Shown one piece after another: positions 27,688 to 36,713 of a stretch of 64,000 nt of DNA. Positions within the stretch are counted from its first letter, which is position 1. Every line of letters starts with the position of its first letter. The stretch covers positions 124,001-188,000 of the forward strand of contig JBKJRC010000003.1 in assembly GCA_046594915.1 (NCBI GenBank), given 5' to 3'. Source of the stretch: Methylotenera_A sp046594915 (lineage in GTDB: Bacteria > Pseudomonadota > Gammaproteobacteria > Burkholderiales > Methylophilaceae). Under the pieces are notes generated by a model. That model saw only the letters and a program-made list of their open reading frames with translations, made no database searches and had not been told where the DNA came from. Made by a program: the position numbers and the translations under genes.

Positions 27688-28035
27688 TTAAGCTGCGCTA
27701 AATAAATCTGGCAATATTGGTGCAGGCCTTTGGCTATCTGCGCGTTCTTCTAAAAAATCGAAGGTAAGCGGGCAGCGAGTAGGTTTTTTGACGGCTATGC
27801 GGCGTTTCGAAGAACTAGCTTGTAAATCAATATAAGGTGTTTGGCTGATGCGTACGTAGCCAGAGGAGGCTAATTTTTGCGCAGTCGTTTCAAATAAGCT
27901 GAGCGGGTTATCAATATTTTGCAAGGTGACAATTTTGTGAATGATGCCTTTGGATGTAGTGACTTTTAAAACGTTATACATCACAAATTTAGTAGTAGTT
28001 TGTTTGCCGTAAATTTCGCCTGTATGCACAATCAT
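27688..28035 (-). CDS. Hypothetical protein, 115 residues
   Basis: An open frame beginning MIVHTGEIYGKQTTTKFVMY and ending PILPDLFSAA, with no signal peptide or membrane segment. Protein-like composition, and no overlap with any other good gene, supports it as real. It lies about 100 bases downstream of the TetR gene on the same strand, so it could be a minor downstream cistron. I do not recognise a family. Confidence 0.55.
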   Translation of the reverse strand: MIVHTGEIYGKQTTTKFVMYNVLKVTTSKGIIHKIVTLQNIDNPLSLFETTAQKLASSGYVRISQTPYIDLQASSSKRRIAVKKPTRCPLTFDFLEERADSQRPAPILPDLFSAA

Positions 28036-28131
28036 AATGCCTCGCGTAGTAAGGTATTACTTATCTTAATGTTAAACAGGGTATTGCCACAAGCCTTATT
28101 TTATAAGGTGCGCTAACAAACATATGCGGGT

Positions 28132-28752
28132 TTATTGACGACGCAAATTAATATGCGATTGAATCAGCGTTTTTGCTTGATGCCTGAATCTGCTTCCATC
28201 TGCATCTTTAACCCACATATGCAGCAATCCGCTAAAAAATAAATGGGTATCTTGCGCTAAGTCGTGGGGTGTATGCGCGGCGGATAAAAGGTTTTGTGCT
28301 TGCGCGCGCTCATACGCCAATTGAATTTTCTCGGTAATATTAGCGCAATTATTTAAAATTTGCTGCAACACGCTAGCAAATTCATCCACATATTCACACT
28401 TAATCATCATAATTTCATAAATTTGACGCATTTCAATGTTTTCATTAAGCTCATTAATGGTGTCGCACAAGCTATTTTCAATTTGAGTGAGTGGGTCTAT
28501 GTTATCTGTTTGCGTGGCGAGCGTGTCATACATACGGTCGATTAACGGCAAAAATGCACGATCGCGTAAAGCATAAAAAATGTCGGTTTTATTTTTAAAA
28601 TGCCAATATACCGCGCCGCGCGTCACGTCCGCTTCGGTGGCAATATGTTCAAGCGTAGAGCGGCTTACGCCACGTTTTAAAAATACAACTCTCGCTGCGT
28701 CGATAATGCGCCGCTTTGTCAGTTCAGCGTCTTCTTTGGTTTTTCTAACCAT
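28132..28752 (-). CDS. TetR/AcrR family repressor of the adjacent RND efflux operon
   Basis: DNA-binding repressor of 206 residues. An N-terminal TetR helix-turn-helix is clear (residues about 12-58, with TRGAVYWHFKNKTDIFYAL). The C-terminal ligand domain resembles that of AcrR, TtgR and similar multidrug repressors. It is divergent from the efflux operon, and a palindrome close to the known AcrR operator pattern sits on the operon's promoter between them. Control of the pump by this protein is therefore a strong inference. Ligands are unknown. Confidence 0.92.
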   Translation of the reverse strand: MVRKTKEDAELTKRRIIDAARVVFLKRGVSRSTLEHIATEADVTRGAVYWHFKNKTDIFYALRDRAFLPLIDRMYDTLATQTDNIDPLTQIENSLCDTINELNENIEMRQIYEIMMIKCEYVDEFASVLQQILNNCANITEKIQLAYERAQAQNLLSAAHTPHDLAQDTHLFFSGLLHMWVKDADGSRFRHQAKTLIQSHINLRRQ

Positions 28753-28872
28753 AATTTATTGCGTGCTATCCAATTCAATTTCTATTACTAAACTAATTAT
28801 TGAGTCAATTTAAGTGTTAACTTTAATTACTCAAGCCGAACATTCATGTTTAACGATTTGATTAAAAAACAG

Positions 28873-28900
28873 TTTACATACATTCTTGTTTGTATATAAT
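28873..28900 (+). promoter_or_regulatory. Efflux operon promoter overlapped by an AcrR-like operator
   Basis: TTTACA (28873-28878) and TATAAT (28895-28900) are separated by 16 bases and face the efflux genes. A 24-base imperfect palindrome at 28875-28898, TACATACA at one end and TGTATATA at the other, fills the spacer and overlaps both boxes. The half-sites match the TACATACATT type of operator known for E. coli AcrR. A repressor bound here would block RNA polymerase. Confidence 0.8.
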
Positions 28901-28967
28901 ATACAGCAAATACGATCATAAATAAACCATTTATGATGATAAACATTATTAAACAAGGCCTTCAACC

Positions 28968-30170
28968 ATGCACTTTTCATTGCATCAGCGTCATTTTAAA
29001 AAACCAAACGGTTCAATTACAGCGTTATTGGCCACATTTTTAGTTTCTGCCGCTTTAGTTGGTTGTGGTAAAAAGCCAGAAGCCGCGCCACCTGCGCCTG
29101 CTGCAATGCCTGTGCGCTATATTAGCGTTATGCCAACTTCGGTGCCCATGAGTGTAGAGGCGGTTGCGCAAACGGAAGGTGCAAAAGAGGTGGAAATCAG
29201 GCCGCGTGTGGGCGGCATTATTCTTAAAAAAATGTTTGAAGAAGGCGAGCCCGTTAAAGCAGGGCAAGTACTTTTTTTAATTGATCCTGTGCCGTTTCAA
29301 ATTGCACTTGCTCAAGCCAAGGCGCAAGCGGCAGGGCAAGGCGCGCGTATTACGCAAACTTCGCGCGAATCCAGTCGTTTAAAAGAGTTATTGGCAACGC
29401 AATCAGTCAGTCAGCGTGAATACGATAATGCAACATCGGACGTGAGCATTTCGCAGGCTGACATGATGCAAGCGCAGGCGAGCATTAAAGAGGCGGAGCT
29501 TAATCTTTCCTACACGCAAGTGACTGCTCCTGTTTCGGGCATTGCAGGACGTTTTCAGTTTTCTGAAGGTGCTTTGGTCGCTGCCAATACCAGCTTGTTA
29601 ACGACCATTATTCAAATATCGCCAATATGGGCGCGTTTTAGTTTATCTCAAACTGAGATTGCTAGCTTGGGCGGAAGTATTAATGCCAATAGCGTGACGG
29701 ATGTAACGCTGATATTGCCAGACGGTACTGAATACGGCCAAAAAGGTAAACTGAATTTTACGGCCAACCAGATTAATCCAACGTTAGGCACGCAAGAATT
29801 ACGTGCGACGTTTAACAATGCAGATAAATCGTTATTGCCTGGCCAGTTTGTGCGCGCGCGCGTAACAACAGGTTTGCAAGATGGCGTATTTTTAGTGCCG
29901 CAAACAGCAGTACTGACGGGGGATCAAGGTAAATATGTGTATGTAATCAACGCTGAAAACGCGGCAACCCCAAGGCCAGTGACTGTGGGTGAGTGGCTTG
30001 GTAAAGATTGGATTGTATTAAAAGGCTTAAATGAAAACGATAAAGTGATTGTGGATAATTTAATCAAACTGCGGCCGGGTGCAGTTGTTGCTCCGCATCT
30101 TTCTGCGCAAGCGTCAGAATCACCAGCATCGGCAGCTGCTCCACCAGCTAAGGCTGCGGCAAAATCGTAA
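28968..30170 (+). CDS. RND efflux periplasmic adaptor (AcrA/MexA-like lipoprotein)
   Basis: Membrane fusion protein of 400 residues linking the inner-membrane pump and outer-membrane channel. The N-terminal signal ends in a lipobox LVGC (Cys33). It has a lipoyl-type domain (VEIRPRVGGIILKKMFEEGEPVKAG), an alpha-helical hairpin (about residues 105-165), a beta-barrel domain (DVTLILPDGTEYGQKG) and an Ala/Pro-rich tail. First gene of a three-gene operon under the AcrR-like operator. Confidence 0.95.
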   Translation: MHFSLHQRHFKKPNGSITALLATFLVSAALVGCGKKPEAAPPAPAAMPVRYISVMPTSVPMSVEAVAQTEGAKEVEIRPRVGGIILKKMFEEGEPVKAGQVLFLIDPVPFQIALAQAKAQAAGQGARITQTSRESSRLKELLATQSVSQREYDNATSDVSISQADMMQAQASIKEAELNLSYTQVTAPVSGIAGRFQFSEGALVAANTSLLTTIIQISPIWARFSLSQTEIASLGGSINANSVTDVTLILPDGTEYGQKGKLNFTANQINPTLGTQELRATFNNADKSLLPGQFVRARVTTGLQDGVFLVPQTAVLTGDQGKYVYVINAENAATPRPVTVGEWLGKDWIVLKGLNENDKVIVDNLIKLRPGAVVAPHLSAQASESPASAAAPPAKAAAKS

Positions 30171-30224
30171 GTGACCAAACCGTTAAGTTACTTGGCCAAT
30201 CATTACATTTAAGTAGATAAACCC

Positions 30225-33200
30225 ATGACCAAATTTTTTATTACTCGGCCTATTTTCGCCAGTGTTTTGTCCATCATCATTGTGCTGGCCGGCTTGGCTG
30301 CGGCATTAAAATTGCCTATTGCGCAATATCCACAAATTGCGCCACCCACCGTGTTAATTACCGCGACTTATCCAGGCGCGAGTGCTGATACACTTTCTAA
30401 AACCGTTGCAGCGCCGATTGAAGAGCAATTAAGCGGTGTGGAAGGTTTGCTGTATTTTAATTCCAGTGCAGATTCCAGCGGCACATTGACGATTACAGCG
30501 ACTTTTGAAGTGGGCACTGATGTGAATCAGGCCACATTTAACGTGAGTAACCGCGTGAATATTGCCTTGCCACGTTTGCCCGATGAAGTGCGGCGTACTG
30601 GTTTGGTCGTGCAAAAACGCTCGAATGATATTTTGCTGGTGGTGATGTTAACAGATAAAAAACGTCAATATGATCCGCTGTATTTAAGCAATTACGGCAC
30701 GCTTAATGTATTAGATGAATTAAAACGCATTAAAGGCGTGGGCGATGCGACCATCTTTGGCGCGCAGGATTACTCGATGCGTATTTGGCTGCGGCCCGAC
30801 CGCATGGCGCAATTGGGCGTTACAACAACCGATATTGCCAGTGCGATTCAAGCACAAAATGCACAATATGCGGCTGGTAAAATCGGCCAGGAACCATCGA
30901 CTAGCGCGCAACAACTGGTGTACACGGTTACAGCAAAAGGCCGTTTAGTTGACCCAAGTGAGTTCGGTAATATCATTATTCGCGCCGATGGGCCGCGCGG
31001 CGTGCTGTATTTAAAGGATGTTGCGCGTATTGAGTTAGGTTCGCAAAGTTACAACGTGCGCACTTCACTAGACGGGCTACCGGGTGTTGGTATACCCATA
31101 TTTTTACAGACGGGAGCAAATGCGTTAGAAACAGCAGAAGCGGTTAAACAGAAAATGGCAGAACTGAAGCAACGCTTTCCAGAAGGTGTTGATTGGGAGG
31201 TGCCTTATGACACCAGCGATTTCGTTAAATCGTCTATTACAGAAGTGATTAAAACGCTGGCTGAAGCGATGCTGCTAGTGGTGCTAGTGGTTTACGTGTT
31301 TCTGCAAAGCTGGCGCGCAACACTCATTCCGTTAATCGCCGTGCCAATTTCGTTAATCGGTACATTTGCAGGTTTGTGGATATTCGGTTTTTCTATTAAT
31401 ACACTCACTTTGTTCGCCATGGTGCTGTCCATCGGCATCGTCGTGGATGACGCTATCGTGGTGCTAGAAAATGTCGAAAGATTGATGACAGAAGAGAAGT
31501 TGTCACCCATCAAAGCGGCGGTTAAATCCATGGAGCAAGTTTCAGGCGCGGTGATCGCGATTGTGCTGGTGCTGTGCGCAGTATTCGTTCCAGTCGCATT
31601 TCTGGGCGGTATTGCCGGTGAAATGTATCGCCAATTTGCGGTAACGGTTGCGGTTGCGGTGGTTATTTCTGGTGTGGTGGCATTAACCTTAACGCCTGCT
31701 TTATGCGCAATTTTATTAAAATCGGTGCATGAAGAGTCCGCATTCTTTAGGCCTTTTAACCGTGGCTTTCAAAAGTTAACCAATTTTTATGCCTCAACTG
31801 TCAATTTAACTTTGCATCATAAGATTATCGGCACACTGGTATTTGGCGCGATTGTCGCAACCGTAGTTGTTTTGCTGAGAGTTGTGCCCGGCAGCTTTGT
31901 GCCGGCTGAAGATCAAGGTTACGTAGTTACTGCGGTGATTATGCCCGATGGCGCAACCTTAGGTCGCACCATTAAAACCACAGAGGCGGTACGTTCGGCC
32001 ATTGCAAAAGACCCTGCAGTGGCACATGAATTTGCAGTGAACGGATTTGACTTGATTGGCGGGGGCAACAAAACCAGTGCGGCCACCATGTTTGTGCGTT
32101 TAACCGATTGGGCAGATCGTGAAACAACAGCGGATGAAATTGTGGGTAAGCTATTTGGCATTGGCGCGCAGCAGCCTGACGGCATGGCGATTGCGTTTAA
32201 TCCGCCTGCGATTCGTGGTTTAGGTAGTTCTGGCGGTTTTGAGATGTACGTGCAAAGCCGCAGTGATTCTGACCCAATGCGCCTTTCTGTCGTGGTGAAT
32301 AATTTTATGGATGCGCTACGAAAAGAAACAGGTTTGGCTGGCATTAACTCATTTTTTCGCCCAACCGTGCCGCAATTATTTGTAGAAGTGGATGAAGAAA
32401 AAGCCATTTCACAAGGTGTGCCAGTAGCTGATATTTACGCCACCTTGCAAAGTACCATGGGTTCACTTTATGTCAATGACTTTAATAAATCGGGCCGTAC
32501 TTACCGCGTGCAATTGCAGGCAGAAGCAGAATACCGCATGAAAGCCGAAGATTTAGGCAAAGTGTATGTGCGCTCTAAAGCGGGACAAATGGTGCCACTT
32601 TCGGCGTTAAGTAAAGTCAGCAATATTGTGGGTGCCGAGCAGCTAGAACGCTATAACGGTTTACTTTCAGCCAAAGTATTAGGCGGCGGCGCACCTGGCG
32701 TGAGTTCGGGCGATGCCATTAAAATGGTCGAAAAAATTGCGGCTGCAAACTTGCCAGATGGCTATCAAATTGCTTGGACAGGCCAAGCTTATCAAGAAAA
32801 ACGCACCGGTTCTGCCGCGATATTTGCTTTCGGTTTTGCCATTATTATGGTGTTCTTAATTTTAGCCGCGCAGTTTGAAACTTGGGCCTTACCTTTGGCT
32901 GTAATTATGGCGGTACCATTTGCCTTGGCAGGCGCATTATTGGCCGTGTTAATGCGCGGCATGCCCAATGATATTTACTTTCAAATTGGCTTAATTACCC
33001 TGGTTGGTTTGGCTGCAAAAAATGCGATTTTAATTGTGGAATTTGCCAGCCAAAAAATGGAAGAGGGCATGCCAGTAGCGCAAGCGGCGTTAGAGGCGGC
33101 AAGAATGCGTTTCAGGCCGATTGTGATGACTTCAATGGCGTTTGTGTTGGGTATCGTGCCGCTGGTAATTGCAACGGGTGCGGGCGCAGCAGCGCGTCGC

Positions 33201-33329
33201 AGCATGGGCACTGGCGTATTTGGTGGCATGATACTAGCCACTTTTGTGGCGACTATTTTTATTCCATTATTCTTTACCTGGTTAAGCAACACCCATGTGG
33301 ACAGAAAACATCATGGCGAAGGGTTATAG
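30225..33329 (+). CDS. RND multidrug efflux permease (AcrB/MexB-like, HAE1)
   Basis: Inner-membrane proton-driven drug pump of 1034 residues. It opens MTKFFITRPIFASVLSIIIV, typical of HAE1 pumps, and has 12 predicted membrane helices with two large periplasmic loops. The proton-relay residues are present: Asp408 and Asp409 in VVDDAIVVLENV, and Lys932 in AAKNAILIVEF. It likely expels hydrophobic or amphipathic compounds; the substrate range is not predictable. It overlaps the upstream-most possible start of the next gene. Confidence 0.97.
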   Translation: MTKFFITRPIFASVLSIIIVLAGLAAALKLPIAQYPQIAPPTVLITATYPGASADTLSKTVAAPIEEQLSGVEGLLYFNSSADSSGTLTITATFEVGTDVNQATFNVSNRVNIALPRLPDEVRRTGLVVQKRSNDILLVVMLTDKKRQYDPLYLSNYGTLNVLDELKRIKGVGDATIFGAQDYSMRIWLRPDRMAQLGVTTTDIASAIQAQNAQYAAGKIGQEPSTSAQQLVYTVTAKGRLVDPSEFGNIIIRADGPRGVLYLKDVARIELGSQSYNVRTSLDGLPGVGIPIFLQTGANALETAEAVKQKMAELKQRFPEGVDWEVPYDTSDFVKSSITEVIKTLAEAMLLVVLVVYVFLQSWRATLIPLIAVPISLIGTFAGLWIFGFSINTLTLFAMVLSIGIVVDDAIVVLENVERLMTEEKLSPIKAAVKSMEQVSGAVIAIVLVLCAVFVPVAFLGGIAGEMYRQFAVTVAVAVVISGVVALTLTPALCAILLKSVHEESAFFRPFNRGFQKLTNFYASTVNLTLHHKIIGTLVFGAIVATVVVLLRVVPGSFVPAEDQGYVVTAVIMPDGATLGRTIKTTEAVRSAIAKDPAVAHEFAVNGFDLIGGGNKTSAATMFVRLTDWADRETTADEIVGKLFGIGAQQPDGMAIAFNPPAIRGLGSSGGFEMYVQSRSDSDPMRLSVVVNNFMDALRKETGLAGINSFFRPTVPQLFVEVDEEKAISQGVPVADIYATLQSTMGSLYVNDFNKSGRTYRVQLQAEAEYRMKAEDLGKVYVRSKAGQMVPLSALSKVSNIVGAEQLERYNGLLSAKVLGGGAPGVSSGDAIKMVEKIAAANLPDGYQIAWTGQAYQEKRTGSAAIFAFGFAIIMVFLILAAQFETWALPLAVIMAVPFALAGALLAVLMRGMPNDIYFQIGLITLVGLAAKNAILIVEFASQKMEEGMPVAQAALEAARMRFRPIVMTSMAFVLGIVPLVIATGAGAAARRSMGTGVFGGMILATFVATIFIPLFFTWLSNTHVDRKHHGEGL

Positions 33330-33339
33330 AGATACCGAT

Positions 33340-34824
33340 ATGAAAAATTTAAGCATGAGAAAATTCAGTTTATTGTTGCTGCTATTGTTAACTTCTTGCA
33401 AAGCGCTTGGCCCGGATTATTTCCGCAGTAAGCCTAATCTGCCTGCTACGTTCAGTGAGTCAGACGCCAGCGTGTCTGCCAAAAATGAGGTGATGAAGCA
33501 ATGGTGGAAACATTATCAAGACCCAAAATTGAATGAATTAGTAGCGTTAAGTTTAAAAAATAATACCGATATTCAACTGGCGGTGGCGCGTATTGAAGAA
33601 GCCGATGCCAGCATGCGCGAAGTAGGCGCATCGCTATTCCCTGCGGTGAATTTTTCTGCTGGTGCAACCCGCAACAAAGTGACAGAATTGGGTGCGTTTC
33701 CGGTATTTATTTCACCCATTCGCAATAATTATACGTTTGGCTTTAACACTAATTATGAGTTAGATTTTTGGGGAAAGGTCAGACGCGCCAAGGAGTCGGT
33801 AACCGCAGCAGCATTGGCTTCGCGCTTTTCAAAACAAACGGTTGAGCTTTCGTTAATTGGCTTGGTGAGCAGTAATTATTTGCAATTACGCGGCATTGAG
33901 GCGCAAATTGCCGTGACAAAAAATAACCAACGCAGTCGTGAAGAGTCACTTAAGTTAACTCAACGCAGGCTTGAAGGTGGCATTGCCAGCAGTTTAGAAG
34001 TAAGCCAAGCCGAAGTGGGTGTGAGCAATTTAAATGCGCAATTGAGCGAATTGAACCGTTTACGTGCGTTAACTTTGCATCAATTGGCGGTATTAACAGG
34101 TATATTAGACTTAAAACTGGATGCCAATTTAAATCAGGCAGATGTCAAGACGCTGCCGGTTCCGCCCATTCCGCCAGCAGGTTTGCCTTCGGCATTGCTT
34201 GAAAATCGACCGGATATTCGTCAGGCAGAACAGGCACTGATTGCTGAAAACGCACAAATTGGCATTGCCAAGGCAGCTTTGTATCCGAGCATTAGTTTAA
34301 CTGGCAATTACGGTGGCGAGAGTTTAGAGTTAGGCAATATATTGAAAAGCGGCGCGCGCATTTGGACATTTGGTTTAGGTTTGGATTTACCGATTTTTGA
34401 TTCGGGCAGACGTAGCGCGCGCGTTGAGCAGGCAACTGCGCGACAAAAACAAGCGCTGGCACAATACCAAACCACGATTCAAAATGCGTTTAGAGAAGTG
34501 AACGATGCACTGGTGACTAGGCGCTTAAATGCTGAGCGTGAGCAAAGTTTAGCGGCAAGCGAGGCATCTGCCAAAAAAGCGTTAACGGTGGCTGAAAATC
34601 GCTACAAAGCAGGATATTCCGCTTATTTAGAAGTATTGGATGCGCAACGCGTTTATAACGATGCGGCTTTAGCCAATGTTCAAGCGCGCCAGGCAAGCAG
34701 TTTAGCAACGGTTGAGTTGTTTAAAGTGTTGGGTGGGGATTGGCGAGAAAGTCTGCAGCCAGATAGCGCCCAGCCAGATTCCATGCAATCAGATACGGCG
34801 CCTGTAGCTACTAAAGCAAATTAA
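33340..34824 (+). CDS. Outer membrane efflux lipoprotein (OprM/NodT family)
   Basis: Outer-membrane channel of the RND system, about 494 residues. The signal sequence ends in the lipobox LTSC, followed by the GPDY typical of the family and two TolC-like halves. The ATG at 33340 is chosen as the start: it lies after the permease stop and leaves a normal signal peptide. Earlier in-frame ATGs at 33295 and 33313 would overlap the permease. The C-terminal tail contains three pentapeptide units (QPDSA, QPDSM, QSDTA) not typical of the family. Confidence 0.94.
   Translation: MKNLSMRKFSLLLLLLLTSCKALGPDYFRSKPNLPATFSESDASVSAKNEVMKQWWKHYQDPKLNELVALSLKNNTDIQLAVARIEEADASMREVGASLFPAVNFSAGATRNKVTELGAFPVFISPIRNNYTFGFNTNYELDFWGKVRRAKESVTAAALASRFSKQTVELSLIGLVSSNYLQLRGIEAQIAVTKNNQRSREESLKLTQRRLEGGIASSLEVSQAEVGVSNLNAQLSELNRLRALTLHQLAVLTGILDLKLDANLNQADVKTLPVPPIPPAGLPSALLENRPDIRQAEQALIAENAQIGIAKAALYPSISLTGNYGGESLELGNILKSGARIWTFGLGLDLPIFDSGRRSARVEQATARQKQALAQYQTTIQNAFREVNDALVTRRLNAEREQSLAASEASAKKALTVAENRYKAGYSAYLEVLDAQRVYNDAALANVQARQASSLATVELFKVLGGDWRESLQPDSAQPDSMQSDTAPVATKAN
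34756..34800 (+). repeat. 15-bp tandem repeat in the efflux channel C-terminus
   Basis: Three in-frame units at 34756-34770, 34771-34785 and 34786-34800 read CAGCCAGATAGCGCC, CAGCCAGATTCCATG and CAATCAGATACGGCG, encoding QPDSA, QPDSM and QSDTA at the very end of the protein. Confidence 0.75.
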
Positions 34825-34867
34825 GGTGGCTAATTAAATTAATTCGATCAATTTGGGCATTAAAAAA

Positions 34868-36535
34868 TTAAAATGGAAATGCGACTTTAACCCAATCGTC
34901 GCGTGATTCAATCGACTCACCTAATATCACACGTTTAGGCGTACCTAATATATTAACCGCGTAGCTGGTGTTTGGTCGATACTGTATTTTTGGCAATAGT
35001 AGTGTAGAAATGCTGGATAATCCTGATTCAATGGGCAAATAAATGCCTGAAAAAAATCCAATATTAACGGTTTGCGCTTGATTGCTTTCCATCATTTCCG
35101 CTAACGTATCTGCAAAAGATTCTTCATGCCGCAATTGTCGCAATTGCACCCAGTTTGGGTGTCGCGACATGATTTCTATGCCAACTTTAAGCTGATTGCC
35201 AGTGGTTGGTTTCACGCCGCGAATAATCCCAATCACGATTTGGCTAGGGTCTTCATCCATCATCAAGCCAATCAGTTTATCTGGCCTTGCCAGAATATTG
35301 GCGTATTTATTCACTCTGGTGCCAAATCCATGCGGACTTTCATCGGTCACAATCCAGGTGTCCAATGAGCCGCTGTTGATGGTGATATTGCTAAGTTGCG
35401 TTAAAGAAGTATGCGCGCGAAGTTGCTCATCAAACGATTTGCCATCTTTAGATAACCGCAAACCGCTGCTGATCTGATTGGCTTGTTGCACCTGATTGCA
35501 AATATTAACAATACCTGCATTGACTTTAGCGGTTTTAGAGCTGGCCAGACGCGGTTCTTTACGGCGCTGCCTGACGTAATCGTTTTTAGTCCATTCCGCC
35601 AACATAATATTGAGCGTATCGTTTAACTTGTTAACGTTATCTATTTTTGCCATCAGCAAACTTTCAGGCATTTCACCTCTATCAGTCACCGTGATGCCGA
35701 CTTTTATTTGTTTTTCTAAATCGTCTAATTCCCAGTAACGGCAATGCTCATTCGGCTCAAAATTACGCATGCGTTTGGCTGGCAGATCTTTTTCTAGATC
35801 GATAAAAAATACGTATTGTTCAGGCGTAAAATATTTGCTGATGTGTGCGCGCGTAAGCCAATTGCTCAATACGCGGCAGGCAATATCAACTTGTTGCTTG
35901 TGCAAATTAGCTTGTACCAGATGACCTAACATGCAAATTTGCACAAAATAAGCAGAAAGCGTCGTCAAAGGCGAGGATTTAAACAACTCGACTGGAATAT
36001 TCAACAAGCCTTGCTGATTAGAAATGCGGTATAGCATAAACAGCTGCAGCCACATTTTGGTTGGCGGGTTCGTCTGCGTATACATGCGCCATTTCATCAT
36101 GTGCGTCGCCGAATAAATGGCTCTGGACATAATAATAATCGGCATGTTGCCTTCAAGCTTAAATTTGCTTGGATTGATGACTTTCTCAATCACTTTAAGA
36201 TGCGCGATATACGATTGCCTGCAATAGTTGTAGCAGGTTTCCGACATGCTGATCTCAATTTCGAGTTTTAGGTTTTCTACTTGGACAAAATGCGCGGATA
36301 GTTTTTCCAGTCGCGCAAAATTCACGTCTTCCAGCCTGATTAAAAGCTCGAGCAATGCCTGATAATCTGTCGCTTGGTCAGATTGCATATGTGCAATCAG
36401 CGAAGCCAATTGCTGGTAGCAGAATTTTAAAGCGGCAATATCATCCATTTCCGCAAGATCGTCAACCCATGCGAATTGGGCGTTGGTTTTTTTAACCAAC
36501 GCACTACCAAACAGTTGTTGAATAATATTTTTCAT
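34868..36535 (-). CDS. PilZ-like putative cyclic-di-GMP receptor, large helical N-terminal region
   Basis: A 555-residue cytoplasmic protein without signal or membrane segments. The first 300 residues are helical and unrecognised. The C-terminal third carries PilZ-type binding elements: RKEPR (RxxxR, about residues 325-329) and DESPHG (DxSxxG, about 398-403). The spacing of about 70 residues between them is wider than in compact PilZ domains, suggesting an insertion. The ATG at 36535 is chosen; a TTG three codons upstream is possible. It stands alone, convergent with the efflux operon. Ligand binding is inferred from motifs only. Confidence 0.7.
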   Translation of the reverse strand: MKNIIQQLFGSALVKKTNAQFAWVDDLAEMDDIAALKFCYQQLASLIAHMQSDQATDYQALLELLIRLEDVNFARLEKLSAHFVQVENLKLEIEISMSETCYNYCRQSYIAHLKVIEKVINPSKFKLEGNMPIIIMSRAIYSATHMMKWRMYTQTNPPTKMWLQLFMLYRISNQQGLLNIPVELFKSSPLTTLSAYFVQICMLGHLVQANLHKQQVDIACRVLSNWLTRAHISKYFTPEQYVFFIDLEKDLPAKRMRNFEPNEHCRYWELDDLEKQIKVGITVTDRGEMPESLLMAKIDNVNKLNDTLNIMLAEWTKNDYVRQRRKEPRLASSKTAKVNAGIVNICNQVQQANQISSGLRLSKDGKSFDEQLRAHTSLTQLSNITINSGSLDTWIVTDESPHGFGTRVNKYANILARPDKLIGLMMDEDPSQIVIGIIRGVKPTTGNQLKVGIEIMSRHPNWVQLRQLRHEESFADTLAEMMESNQAQTVNIGFFSGIYLPIESGLSSISTLLLPKIQYRPNTSYAVNILGTPKRVILGESIESRDDWVKVAFPF

Positions 36536-36713
36536 TAAATTCAATGATTCCTATTTTTTATTATTGCGGCATTATTCTAATTTAATTAATTAAAATATAA
36601 TAATAAATCATTGAATAATCAAGCATTATTTAATTATTAACCACTTTAAATATGCAAAATCGGTAAATAACAGGCATGCTAGAATAGCGTTTTTAGATTA
36701 AATGATTTTGCAT

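Noticed and set aside
31919..32407. 162-codon antisense frame within the RND permease gene
   Set aside because: It lies entirely inside a complete, conserved gene and shows no family features.
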